Made by a program: the position numbers and the translations under genes. The notes beneath the pieces were generated by a model. That model had not been told where the DNA came from. It was given only the letters and a program-made list of their open reading frames with translations, and did no database searches. Below, in pieces: positions 1-6,724 of a stretch of 24,793 bases of DNA. The DNA is from DAOVQB01 sp023128935. GTDB lineage: Bacteria; Eisenbacteria; RBG-16-71-46; CAIMUX01; WJJG01. The first letter of the stretch is position 1; the number at the start of each line of letters is the position of its first letter. The stretch covers positions 1 to 24,793 of the forward strand of contig DAOVQB010000045.1 in NCBI GenBank assembly GCA_030628905.1. The letters run 5' to 3'.

Positions 1-612
1 ACGCTCCGAAACCGCTACGCTGAGCACGTAGCGCCCACCCCGCAGCGTCACAAGCGTCTCTTCGCCGCTCCCACCAAGCCCACGGCTCAAGCGCTCTAGC
101 TGCTTGCTCGCTTCACGGCGGCAGTGCATCAGCTGCGAACGGATTGATCTCAAGGCGGGGCTGGCATCATCCTGCATCTCGCCGGATGGATCGAATGCGC
201 GCTCTATCCTGCGCGGGAACTCACGTTCCACGACCAATCGCTCCGCCAGCAGCGCCAGATGTGGCCGCCTCTCTCGCTGCTCGTCAGTGCAGAACAAGTC
301 CGAGACCTGGCAAGCGACCTCAAGACACCTGGCGACATCAAGCAGCTGTTCAGGTTGGAGCACGGCCCCCTCAAGGCGCCCCTGATCCAACGTGGGTCTC
401 AGGTCAGCGAATCGGAGGTCTGGCCAACTGGTCCGCCGCAAGCGCAATGAAACGACTTCATCCACACCTTGCAGGAGGGCTTCGGCCCGGCTTTGATCCG
501 TAAGGGGCGCGAGCTGCCGTGCCCGCTCCTGTCCGGGGGGCGACACAGCACGCTCCGCGAGCAGATCCCGGACCCGCTCAAACTCGAGGGCCCGCAACGC
601 GTGGGCGTTCAC
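1..612 (-). CDS. mutS2: Endonuclease MutS2, N-terminal part (cut by window edge)
   Basis: The minus strand encodes 204 codons running off the left edge. The start is GTG at 612, preceded by GGAGG at a suitable distance. The product opens VNAHALRALEFERVRDLL, the usual MutS2 opening, and later shows FDPSGEMQDDASPALRSIR followed by a basic coiled-coil-like stretch and TLRGGRYVLSV, which match the MutS2 core/lever region before the clamp. MutS2 family proteins are MutS-like ATPases that act on branched DNA or on collided ribosomes rather than in mismatch repair. The ATPase and Smr domains would lie outside the window and cannot be checked. rpsU lies 120 bp upstream on the same strand and may be co-transcribed. 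No frameshift is visible in the part seen. Confidence 0.88.
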   Translation of the reverse strand, partial: MNAHALRALEFERVRDLLAERAVSPPGQERARQLAPLTDQSRAEALLQGVDEVVSLRLRRTSWPDLRFADLRPTLDQGRLEGAVLQPEQLLDVARCLEVACQVSDLFCTDEQRERRPHLALLAERLVVEREFPRRIERAFDPSGEMQDDASPALRSIRSQLMHCRREASKQLERLSRGLGGSGEETLVTLRGGRYVLSVAVSER

Positions 613-732
613 CCGTTCCTCCGGCCTCAAGCAATGGACACCATCGCGCTCTTCAGAACCCACAAATGGATCTTGCTAACAGTGGCGATGATGGATGAGG
701 TGCAGATGCGGAACCGGTCCAAACCACCTACG

Positions 733-924
733 CTAGCGAGACCGGGTCCGCGACAATGCCTTGCGACGCGCGGCGTTCTCCTTGCGCTTACGCCGCTCGC
801 TCGGCTTCTCGAAATGCTGGTGCTTTCGAAGATCTGACAGAACGCCTGCCTTCTCGCACTTCTTCTTAAAACGACGCAGCGCGCTCTCGAAGGATTCACC
901 ATCCTTGACCCGAATTCCGGGCAT
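733..924 (-). CDS. rpsU: 30S ribosomal protein bS21
   Basis: This 63-residue, very basic protein begins MPGIRVKDGESFESALRRFK and continues with KCEKAGVLSDLRKHQHFEKP, a textbook bS21 sequence of normal length. It ends in an Arg/Lys-rich tail. bS21 binds the 30S platform near the anti-Shine-Dalgarno region and helps initiation. The ATG start at 924 has a G-rich Shine-Dalgarno (AAGGGGGG) just upstream. The gene lies ahead of mutS2 on the same strand. I could not recognise a convincing promoter between 925 and about 1030. Confidence 0.95.
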   Translation of the reverse strand: MPGIRVKDGESFESALRRFKKKCEKAGVLSDLRKHQHFEKPSERRKRKENAARRKALSRTRSR

Positions 925-1074
925 TCAGCAATCGCCCCCCTTCTTGCGTTGGGTGTACCTCTTCTATCTCGGTGATGTCATCTCTCATAATGAACATTCA
1001 CCGCCGCGAGACACTAGCCTAGGGCCGGGAGGAATGTCAATAGAAAAACCCCATAACCTATACGCAGAGGGGTA

Positions 1075-1312
1075 GGATGGGCGGTTCAAGAAATAGTCCC
1101 GTGCCTGAGGTTCTCAAGCATGATCGCGTCCCTGCCTAGCGGAGAGAGGCAAGTGCGCCTCACGGGGCACGGCCGCTGGCCTCGGCGACTCTAGACGTCA
1201 TCAGGACGGCTATCGCGAATGCATCCTAATCTTCGTCTGTCTGACCAAGGTCGGCAGCCGTCCCCGCGACGGCCCATTGGTTGTGAGAGAGAGCAAACAA
1301 CCACTTTTCTTA
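1075..1312 (+). ncRNA. Candidate structured small RNA, weakly 6S-like
   Basis: This stretch has no coding signal but several long complementary arms. A closing stem can form between ATGGGC (1077-1082) and GCCCAT (1272-1277). A 12-bp stem pairs CCGTGCC+TGAGG (1099-1110) with CCTCA+CGG bulge+GGCACGG (1158-1172), and encloses a 5-bp TGCCT/AGGCA hairpin (1133-1151). A perfect 8-bp stem pairs GGACGGCT (1204-1211) with AGCCGTCC (1256-1263). It ends in a GGTTGT/ACAACC hairpin (1279-1302) followed by ACTTTTCTT, which reads as a terminator on the plus strand. A weak TATACG -10-like box lies at 1059-1064. The roughly 200-nt length between closing arms and small matches such as GTTCAAG, AGTCCC and ACCAAGG recall 6S RNA, but I cannot confirm the family. 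The strand rests mainly on the terminator. Confidence 0.33.
1279..1312 (+). terminator. Weak intrinsic terminator-like hairpin
   Basis: GGTTGT (1279-1284) pairs with ACAACC (1297-1302) around a 12-nt purine-rich loop. A T-rich run (ACTTTTCTTATCTT) follows. It would end a plus-strand transcript from the structured region before it. The stem is short and AU-containing, so termination would be modest. Confidence 0.35.
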
Positions 1313-1670
1313 TCTTGCAGCATTCATGCCAATAAGCGCCAGGTGGATGAACGGAGACCACCTGCGCTCCTTCTTGCCTAACCAACTATATCACCTTCGG
1401 TTACATGGCAGACCCCGCGCGCACCGCGTGCCTCCTAGGATGTCTATGCATGTCAGAAAACCGAGAAACCCCTCGGATTCCCGAAACCCTCGCCGATGTC
1501 CAGCTCGTTCCCCGCAGCGCGTATCCAACCTTGGGCCATTCCCGCGAGCCCTAATCTTGAACCATTCAGCTTGCCTCGGGATTCCTCCTCGCGCATCCTT
1601 CGCCAGCAAGCTGCCACGCAGAATATACGATGGTCTTGCACGCCATTGCTGGGCATCGGAGATGCATTAT
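1313..1670. other. Spacer with no recognisable gene
   Basis: These 358 bp precede the phospholipase. The phospholipase frame stays open back to 1326, but the translation there is rich in Arg, Pro and Ser, without domain character, and resembles nothing I know. I take it as untranslated leader and spacer. A TATACG box at 1624-1629 could be a -10 element, but no good -35 lies at the right distance. Confidence 0.5.
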
Positions 1671-2603
1671 ATGGGCGACCCATCACGAATACCCCGACTT
1701 GGACTGGCCATGGGCGGTGGCGGTGCACGGGGATTGGCCCACGTCGGGATCCTGACTGTGCTCGAGGAGGAAGGGATTTATCCCACCTGCATCGCGGGGA
1801 CCAGCATGGGCGCTATCGTCGGCGCTCTCTATGCCGAGTCGCTGGATGCCAAACAGGTGGCCGCCAAGGTCCGGATCTACGCGGACGACCCCAGTTTTAG
1901 AGCCAGCTGGGAACCATTCGTTCGCGATGAAATGCTACCCGAGAACCTCGGTTTCTTCGGCGGGCTCCGACGTTCCATCCAGCGCAAGATTCTCAGCTTC
2001 AAGACCTTCACGTCGCCAGCGATGCAAAATGCCGAGGGCCTGCTTGAACCCCTTCAGCGACTCTTCAGCAGCACGGATATTGAGGATCTGCACCTGCCCT
2101 TTGCCGCCGTCGCGGTGGATCTGTTGAGTGGAAAGCCTCACATCTTCCGCACAGGCAATCTCGTCAGCGCCATTTACGCCAGCAGCGCGGTCCCGGCCGT
2201 CTTCCCGCCGCTGCTCATGGAGAACGAGCTGCTCATCGACGGCGGCGGCCCCTATCGCGTACCGGTGAACATCTGCCGCAGCCTGGGCGCCGATCTGGTG
2301 CTCGGTCTGGATATCCCATCCTTCTCGCCAGAAAAGGATGAGTACAAGACAGGCATGGACGTACTCACTCGGACAGATGAGATTACGCGCGACCGCTTGA
2401 ACAGGCTCGTGCTCCGCGAGGCTGACATCGTGGTTAGGCCAGACGTGAGTTGCTTCCACTGGGCCAACTTTGGGGCTGTCGATCCCATCTGCACCGCGGG
2501 CCAGGAGGCCATGCGGGCCGCCATCCCGGAATTGCGCAGGCTGTTGAAGGAGCGACAAGCAATCAGACATCGCCTGCGCAGCTGGCTGCGCCGTCTCTTG
2601 TAG
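1671..2603 (+). CDS. Patatin-like phospholipase (RssA-type)
   Basis: A 310-residue protein of the patatin-like serine hydrolase family, which cleaves acyl chains from lipids with a Ser-Asp dyad. The oxyanion glycine loop GGGGARG is at residues 15-21, the nucleophile elbow GTSMG at 43-47 (Ser45), and the catalytic Asp lies in DGG at 190-192. Length and spacing fit the compact bacterial RssA/YlbK-like group. No signal peptide is seen, so it is probably cytoplasmic or peripheral to the inner membrane. I chose ATG 1671 because GGAG at 1658-1661 lies 9 nt upstream and homologues begin just before the glycine loop. ATG 1662 is an alternative with an unusably close ribosome site. The natural substrate is unknown. 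The next gene starts 108 bp downstream on the same strand. Confidence 0.85.
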   Translation: MGDPSRIPRLGLAMGGGGARGLAHVGILTVLEEEGIYPTCIAGTSMGAIVGALYAESLDAKQVAAKVRIYADDPSFRASWEPFVRDEMLPENLGFFGGLRRSIQRKILSFKTFTSPAMQNAEGLLEPLQRLFSSTDIEDLHLPFAAVAVDLLSGKPHIFRTGNLVSAIYASSAVPAVFPPLLMENELLIDGGGPYRVPVNICRSLGADLVLGLDIPSFSPEKDEYKTGMDVLTRTDEITRDRLNRLVLREADIVVRPDVSCFHWANFGAVDPICTAGQEAMRAAIPELRRLLKERQAIRHRLRSWLRRLL

Positions 2604-2710
2604 CCCACTGCTCGGTCCCGGCAACTGCTGAGGCCATCGAGTGCCATCGGATCTTGAGGGATCTGTCTGTGGATGCAGGGCAGATCTCGCCGAACCCAGG
2701 AGGAGTGCTG

Positions 2711-3382
2711 ATGAGGCCTAGAGTGCGAGGGCGCGCAGTAATCCTGCCCGCCTTTCCGGTACTCATCCTTACATTCGGCCTGCTGTGCGGCCTGGACGCA
2801 AGATGCGGGTATGCCTGGACTGGCGGGAAGTTGGCCTTAGGGGTGGAGCGCATCACGTTCCACGATGACCGGCTCACGGATCTATACGGTTCCCCTATAA
2901 GCCCCGTGTTCTCATGTGTTCCTCTCCAGCGCCGTTGTATAGATGTTGTCATAGATTTTGTAGCGCAAGTGTCCTACTCATTTGCAGGCGGGTCCCCGAT
3001 GAGCGTCGCTTTTATTGACCACGCTGAAACCGACATGCAGTTCCTGCCGATCCGCCTGCAGCTGCGCTGTCACCGCCAAATATCCGCTGGTCTGGCGCTT
3101 TGGGGGGGACCACAGGTGGCATGGGCATGGTTCCGTGAGGATTGGTCAACACGTGTGCCGGGGGCCGCCTTGACCCTGAAGTCCCATGGAACTGGCAACT
3201 GGCTGGCCGCGGGAGCGCTTGTGGGACTGCGTCTCAACCTCGGAAGCATTGGAGCCGCAAGGCTCGGCTGCGAGTGGTTGTGGAGCAGCGCGCAGCGCGC
3301 AGCAGTTCCGGGAAACGATGCGCAGTCGCTCCCCATGACCGGCGGCTGGAGCGGGATAACGTTGGCTTGGGAGTTGCCATAG
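2711..3382 (+). CDS. Secreted barrel-like protein, hypothetical
   Basis: A 223-residue protein starting at ATG 2711 behind a perfect AGGAGG (2698-2703, spacing 7). The first 35 residues are a basic start, a hydrophobic core (VILPAFPVLILTFGLLCGL) and a plausible signal-peptidase site after CGYA. The mature part has alternating polar/hydrophobic segments with many Gly, Trp and Tyr/Phe residues, and short turns (GGPQVAWAWF, ALVGLRLNLGSIGAARLGCEWLW, GITLAWELP). This fits a small outer-membrane beta-barrel. It ends in ELP rather than the classical aromatic last residue. I do not recognise a named family. It lies between the phospholipase and a secreted subtilase, so an envelope-related cluster is possible. 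Confidence 0.6.
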   Translation: MRPRVRGRAVILPAFPVLILTFGLLCGLDARCGYAWTGGKLALGVERITFHDDRLTDLYGSPISPVFSCVPLQRRCIDVVIDFVAQVSYSFAGGSPMSVAFIDHAETDMQFLPIRLQLRCHRQISAGLALWGGPQVAWAWFREDWSTRVPGAALTLKSHGTGNWLAAGALVGLRLNLGSIGAARLGCEWLWSSAQRAAVPGNDAQSLPMTGGWSGITLAWELP

Positions 3383-3439
3383 TAAGGGCCCGCGCTTCGG
3401 GTGGATGCGAGTTTGTCGGACACCAAAGAAGGTGCGTCC

Positions 3440-5488
3440 ATGGATCATCCTGAACGAGACTGTCAGCCCACAGGCCACTTGGACAGATTGATTGCCCTCT
3501 TGCAACGCTCGCAGACAGCCTCCTCTAGGGACGCTCGTCTTCACTGGGCAGTGTTGCTCTGGTTGGTCCTGTGTTGGCTTGGGACCTCTATCTGCCTGGC
3601 GGGGCCCAACCCAGCCGCCGACAAACTGCTGGAGGAAAAACTGGAACCTTGGTGCTACCACCTCTACCAATCCCACGCCGTGGACACCCTACTTGCCGGC
3701 TCACATGCCCGCTGCTCCCCCGGGGAGGCCTGCCTGCCGCTCTCTCCTTTCTTCCACGTCGATCTGGCCCTCCTCAACCAGGGGTACCTGCGTGTCCAGC
3801 TCGACACCGGCCCGGGCGACGCTGCGGCAGCGGATTTGCAGGCCGCCTGCGAAGCACGGGTCCCCTCGCTGCGCTGGGAGGGTGCGACTGGGCAATGGGG
3901 GCAGGCTACGCTCGCCATCGCTGATCTCCCACGTCTGGCTGAGGTGTCGGGTCTCTTCCTCATTACGCGTCCCCCGACAGGGCTGCCACTAACGACCAGT
4001 GAGGGTGTCGAGGAAATCGGCGCTGAGGCCTATCACGCATTGAAGCTAGCAGGCAGTGACATCTGCGTTGGCGTGCTCGACATTGGTTTTACCGGCGCCG
4101 ACGACCTTCTGGGCGTCGAGCTGCCTGCTGACACGCGGATGTCTGCTTTCGCCAAGAACGCCAATGGGGACAAAGATCTCTCAGGGGGCGGCAGCGTCCA
4201 TGGCACGGCCTGCGCCGAGATCGTGCACGACATAGCCCCGGCCGCTGCCCTGTGCCTCGCCAATGCGGGCACCATTGTTGAGATGGAAATGGCCATCCAC
4301 TGGCTGCAGGACCAAGGGGTATCGGTCATCTCCCATTCGGTCGGTTGGTTTTGGGGACCTGGAGATGGCACGGGCACCATCGTTGATCTCACGCACGAGG
4401 CCATCGACGCTGGGATTCTCTGGGTGAACGCCGCTGGCAACCAGGCGACGCGTTATTGGGGTGGACCCTTCCGGGACACCAACAACGATGGCTGGCACGA
4501 GTTTGATGAAGCCGGCGATGAAACCATCACAGAGGAATCCGTCGCGAAGGGCACCGCATTCACACTAGTACTGACCTGGGATCGCTGGCCTTACTCCCCT
4601 GATCTGTCCTTCCAGATAGAGATCCGCGAGAACGGCCGGCTCGTCGCCTCAAGTGAAGATGCTTACACCTCTGAGAGCTATGCCTATCGCGAGATCCCAT
4701 CTTGTACAACGATCAGCAATGGCAGCACCGTGGAGATCTTCATCCACAGGGACAAGGGCACAGAGCCGGCTCAGTTGCGCCTTTTCCGCATCAACGGCAA
4801 CCTTGCCGAACATGGCACACCCAACGGCAGTCTCGTCCTGCCGGCCGATTCCGATCGCGTTCTGTCTGTGGGAGCGTACCGGATCGCGCATGACACTCGC
4901 CTTGTGGAGGAATTCAGCTCCAGAGGACCAACGCTGGCGGGTGTGGCAAAGCCCGAACTCTGCGGCCTTGATAGGGTGACGACGGTCAGCCAATCCCCTT
5001 TTCTTGGTACTTCCGCGGCCTGCCCACTTGTTGCCGGCGCCGCAGCACTCTTGCTGGATGCTGCCCCCGAGGGAGGTTTCTTTGACTTCCGTTGGAGCAT
5101 CCCTGAGCTTCGCCGCCTACTAGAGTGGTCGTCTCTCCCAACCGATCTAGGAGACCCGCACGCTTACGTCTGGGGCCTTGTGCACCTGCCGGATCCGCAC
5201 GATTCTCCAGCAATCCAGCTCGGGCCCCGGCTTCTAATCCCCTCCCCCACCCGGCCGCCGGTTCAAGCGCGACTGAGCGACGCGGGCCCCGAACCCCTTA
5301 GGCTTCAGGTTTTCGACGCCCTGGGCCGGTGCCTGGCTGTCAGCTCCTTTCCTGCTTCGACCTCATCCCCAGTCCTGACATGGGACGGGCGAGGATCAGA
5401 CGGACGCACACTCCCGGGTGGCTTCTACGTTCTATCGGTCACCGGCTCCGGCTGGGCATCCCGCCAGGGCATGCTGCTCATCCGGTAG
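3440..5488 (+). CDS. Secreted subtilisin-like serine protease with FlgD-like C-terminal domain
   Basis: A 682-residue S8 family peptidase. An N-terminal hydrophobic stretch (roughly residues 34-53, after a longer than usual polar leader) should direct export. The catalytic triad is visible: Asp214 in VLDIGF, His254 in VHGTAC and Ser525 in GTSAACP. The oxyanion Asn334 is in AAGN. Between Asn334 and Ser525 is an inserted domain opening with DTNNDGWHEFDEAGDE (from Asp346), which resembles a calcium-binding loop. The last 75 or so residues (LQVFDALGRCL ... GGFYVLSVTG) match the FlgD-like Ig/sorting domain seen at the end of exported proteins in FCB-type bacteria. I prefer ATG 3440, with AAGAAGGTG just upstream, over an in-frame GTG at 3401. 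The substrate is unknown. Confidence 0.88.
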   Translation: MDHPERDCQPTGHLDRLIALLQRSQTASSRDARLHWAVLLWLVLCWLGTSICLAGPNPAADKLLEEKLEPWCYHLYQSHAVDTLLAGSHARCSPGEACLPLSPFFHVDLALLNQGYLRVQLDTGPGDAAAADLQAACEARVPSLRWEGATGQWGQATLAIADLPRLAEVSGLFLITRPPTGLPLTTSEGVEEIGAEAYHALKLAGSDICVGVLDIGFTGADDLLGVELPADTRMSAFAKNANGDKDLSGGGSVHGTACAEIVHDIAPAAALCLANAGTIVEMEMAIHWLQDQGVSVISHSVGWFWGPGDGTGTIVDLTHEAIDAGILWVNAAGNQATRYWGGPFRDTNNDGWHEFDEAGDETITEESVAKGTAFTLVLTWDRWPYSPDLSFQIEIRENGRLVASSEDAYTSESYAYREIPSCTTISNGSTVEIFIHRDKGTEPAQLRLFRINGNLAEHGTPNGSLVLPADSDRVLSVGAYRIAHDTRLVEEFSSRGPTLAGVAKPELCGLDRVTTVSQSPFLGTSAACPLVAGAAALLLDAAPEGGFFDFRWSIPELRRLLEWSSLPTDLGDPHAYVWGLVHLPDPHDSPAIQLGPRLLIPSPTRPPVQARLSDAGPEPLRLQVFDALGRCLAVSSFPASTSSPVLTWDGRGSDGRTLPGGFYVLSVTGSGWASRQGMLLIR

Positions 5489-5499
5489 CGCCACCACAG

Positions 5500-5528
5500 T
5501 TGACATCTGATATCTGCAGGTCTAACCT
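5500..5528 (+). promoter_or_regulatory. Promoter, sigma70-type, for the DHH phosphoesterase gene
   Basis: A perfect -35 TTGACA (5500-5505) is followed after 17 bp by TAACCT (5523-5528), which matches the -10 consensus at the first, second and last positions. It lies just after the subtilase stop and about 150 bp before the GTG start of the next gene. The same spacing is seen in two other promoters of this window. Confidence 0.5.
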
Positions 5529-5571
5529 GCGTGGTTCGCCTCTGTTTCTCGGCGGCGAGCAGCAGACGGCT

Positions 5572-5607
5572 GGTGAGAAATGCGGGGTAGCCCGTATTTT
5601 CTCAACC
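5572..5607 (+). promoter_or_regulatory. Leader stem-loop upstream of the nrnA-like gene
   Basis: A long imperfect hairpin: GGT GAGAAA T GCGGG (5572-5586) pairs with CCCGT A TTTCTC AACC (5591-5607) around a GTAG loop, about 14 pairs with two single-base bulges. No T-run follows on either strand, so it is not an obvious terminator. It lies between the promoter at 5500-5528 and the GTG start at 5676, so it would sit in the mRNA leader. Confidence 0.45.
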
Positions 5608-5675
5608 GGGCCTCCAGAGCGCCGTCAACAGCGCGCCGGTCATCCGAAAGCTTCTGCGCTAGGGAGGAAAAACTG

Positions 5676-6677
5676 GTGGAATGGCTCGATCAACTTGCCC
5701 AACAGCTGCTGGATGCCCGCAGGATCCTGATCACAACTCACCACAACCCAGACGGGGACGGAATCGGATGCCTGCTCGCCATGAGAGATGCGCTCGCAAC
5801 GCAGGAGCAGGCCATCTCGCTCGTGACCCCGGGGGAAATCCCGGCTCGCTTCCGCTTTCTCCCGGGCTCGCGGGACGTCCTCGACTGGACCGTGCTCGGC
5901 GAACAAGACCGGGAGAGGCTCCTGGCAAGCCAGGATCTGATCCTCGTCCTCGATACACATGAGCACTACATGCTCGGCGCACTGGGCGACGCGTTGCAAC
6001 AGGCGGGGATCCGCACGCTCTTCCTGGACCACCATCCATTCAAGAGCACCCCACGCGAGGGCATCTACTGTGATCCCAACGTTTCCTCCACGGGGGAACT
6101 CTGCCGGCATCTGATCGCCAAGCTGCTGCGCAAGCCCATGAGCCCGGTAGCCGCCACCTGCCTGTATGTGGCCATCACCTATGACACAAATTCCTTCAAG
6201 TACCTCAGGCGCCGCCCAGAAACCCTGCGCGTCGCTGCCGAACTGGTCGAGATGGGCGCGGATACCGATGAGATCTACCGGCACATCTTTGCCTCCAAAT
6301 CCCCCGCGAAGATCGAACTCACCCGAGATCTGCTGGAGCAATTCCACCTGGAAGATGGCGGGCGTGTGGCATGGTCGGCCATCGACAGCGATCTCATTCA
6401 GCGCACGCGCGCCACAGCCGATGACATGCGAGACCTCATCACCCAGCTCCTGGAAATGGAGGGGGTCGAGATCGCCATTACCTTCAAGGAGCGCGGCCCT
6501 GACCGCTTCAAGGTCAGTCTGCGTTCTAAGGGACGCTTCCCGCTCGATGAGGTCACCGAGAAGCTGGGCGGTGGAGGACACCGCTTGGCCTCAGGGGCGC
6601 ACGTGGATGGTTCCCTAGATCAGGTGACAGCACGGGTCCTCAGTCTCGTACAAGACCTCATCACCAAAGCGTCCTAG
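5676..6677 (+). CDS. nrnA: DHH/DHHA1 phosphoesterase, NrnA-type oligoribonuclease / pAp phosphatase
   Basis: A 333-residue protein with the full NrnA layout. Motif I is HHNPDGDGIG (22-31), followed by an Asp in VLDTH (Asp93). The DHH motif is in LDHHP (118-120). A C-terminal DHHA1 domain ends with GGGGHRLASGAH (298-309). Family members use Mn2+ or Mg2+ to hydrolyse short oligonucleotides and 3'-phosphoadenosine 5'-phosphate, and some act on cyclic dinucleotide breakdown products. The protein is cytoplasmic. The start is GTG 5676, with AGGGAGG at 5661-5667. An upstream in-frame ATG at 5580 falls inside the leader hairpin and yields non-family residues, so I reject it. Exact substrate preference cannot be read from sequence. 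Confidence 0.9.
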   Translation: MEWLDQLAQQLLDARRILITTHHNPDGDGIGCLLAMRDALATQEQAISLVTPGEIPARFRFLPGSRDVLDWTVLGEQDRERLLASQDLILVLDTHEHYMLGALGDALQQAGIRTLFLDHHPFKSTPREGIYCDPNVSSTGELCRHLIAKLLRKPMSPVAATCLYVAITYDTNSFKYLRRRPETLRVAAELVEMGADTDEIYRHIFASKSPAKIELTRDLLEQFHLEDGGRVAWSAIDSDLIQRTRATADDMRDLITQLLEMEGVEIAITFKERGPDRFKVSLRSKGRFPLDEVTEKLGGGGHRLASGAHVDGSLDQVTARVLSLVQDLITKAS

Positions 6678-6724
6678 GTCCCGCATCACGGTTACGGCTA
6701 GGTCCGGGCGGAAATAGAACAGCG

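Noticed and set aside
1060..1320. Cobalamin riboswitch, T-box or signal-recognition-particle RNA
   Set aside because: The conserved words of these families are absent, and no fitting downstream gene lies directly behind the segment.
1326..1670. Upstream extension of the phospholipase frame
   Set aside because: The added 115 residues are Arg/Pro/Ser-rich without domain or signal-peptide features, and a ribosome site sits at 1658-1661 before ATG 1671.
5640..6581. 313-residue minus-strand open frame
   Set aside because: Antisense to the nrnA-like gene, which carries all DHH/DHHA1 motifs. No recognisable domain in the antisense product.
6674..6705. Direct repeat CTAGGTCC (6674-6681 and 6698-6705) as an attachment site
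   Set aside because: Only 8 bp, 24 bp apart, with no integrase or inserted element between. Likely chance.
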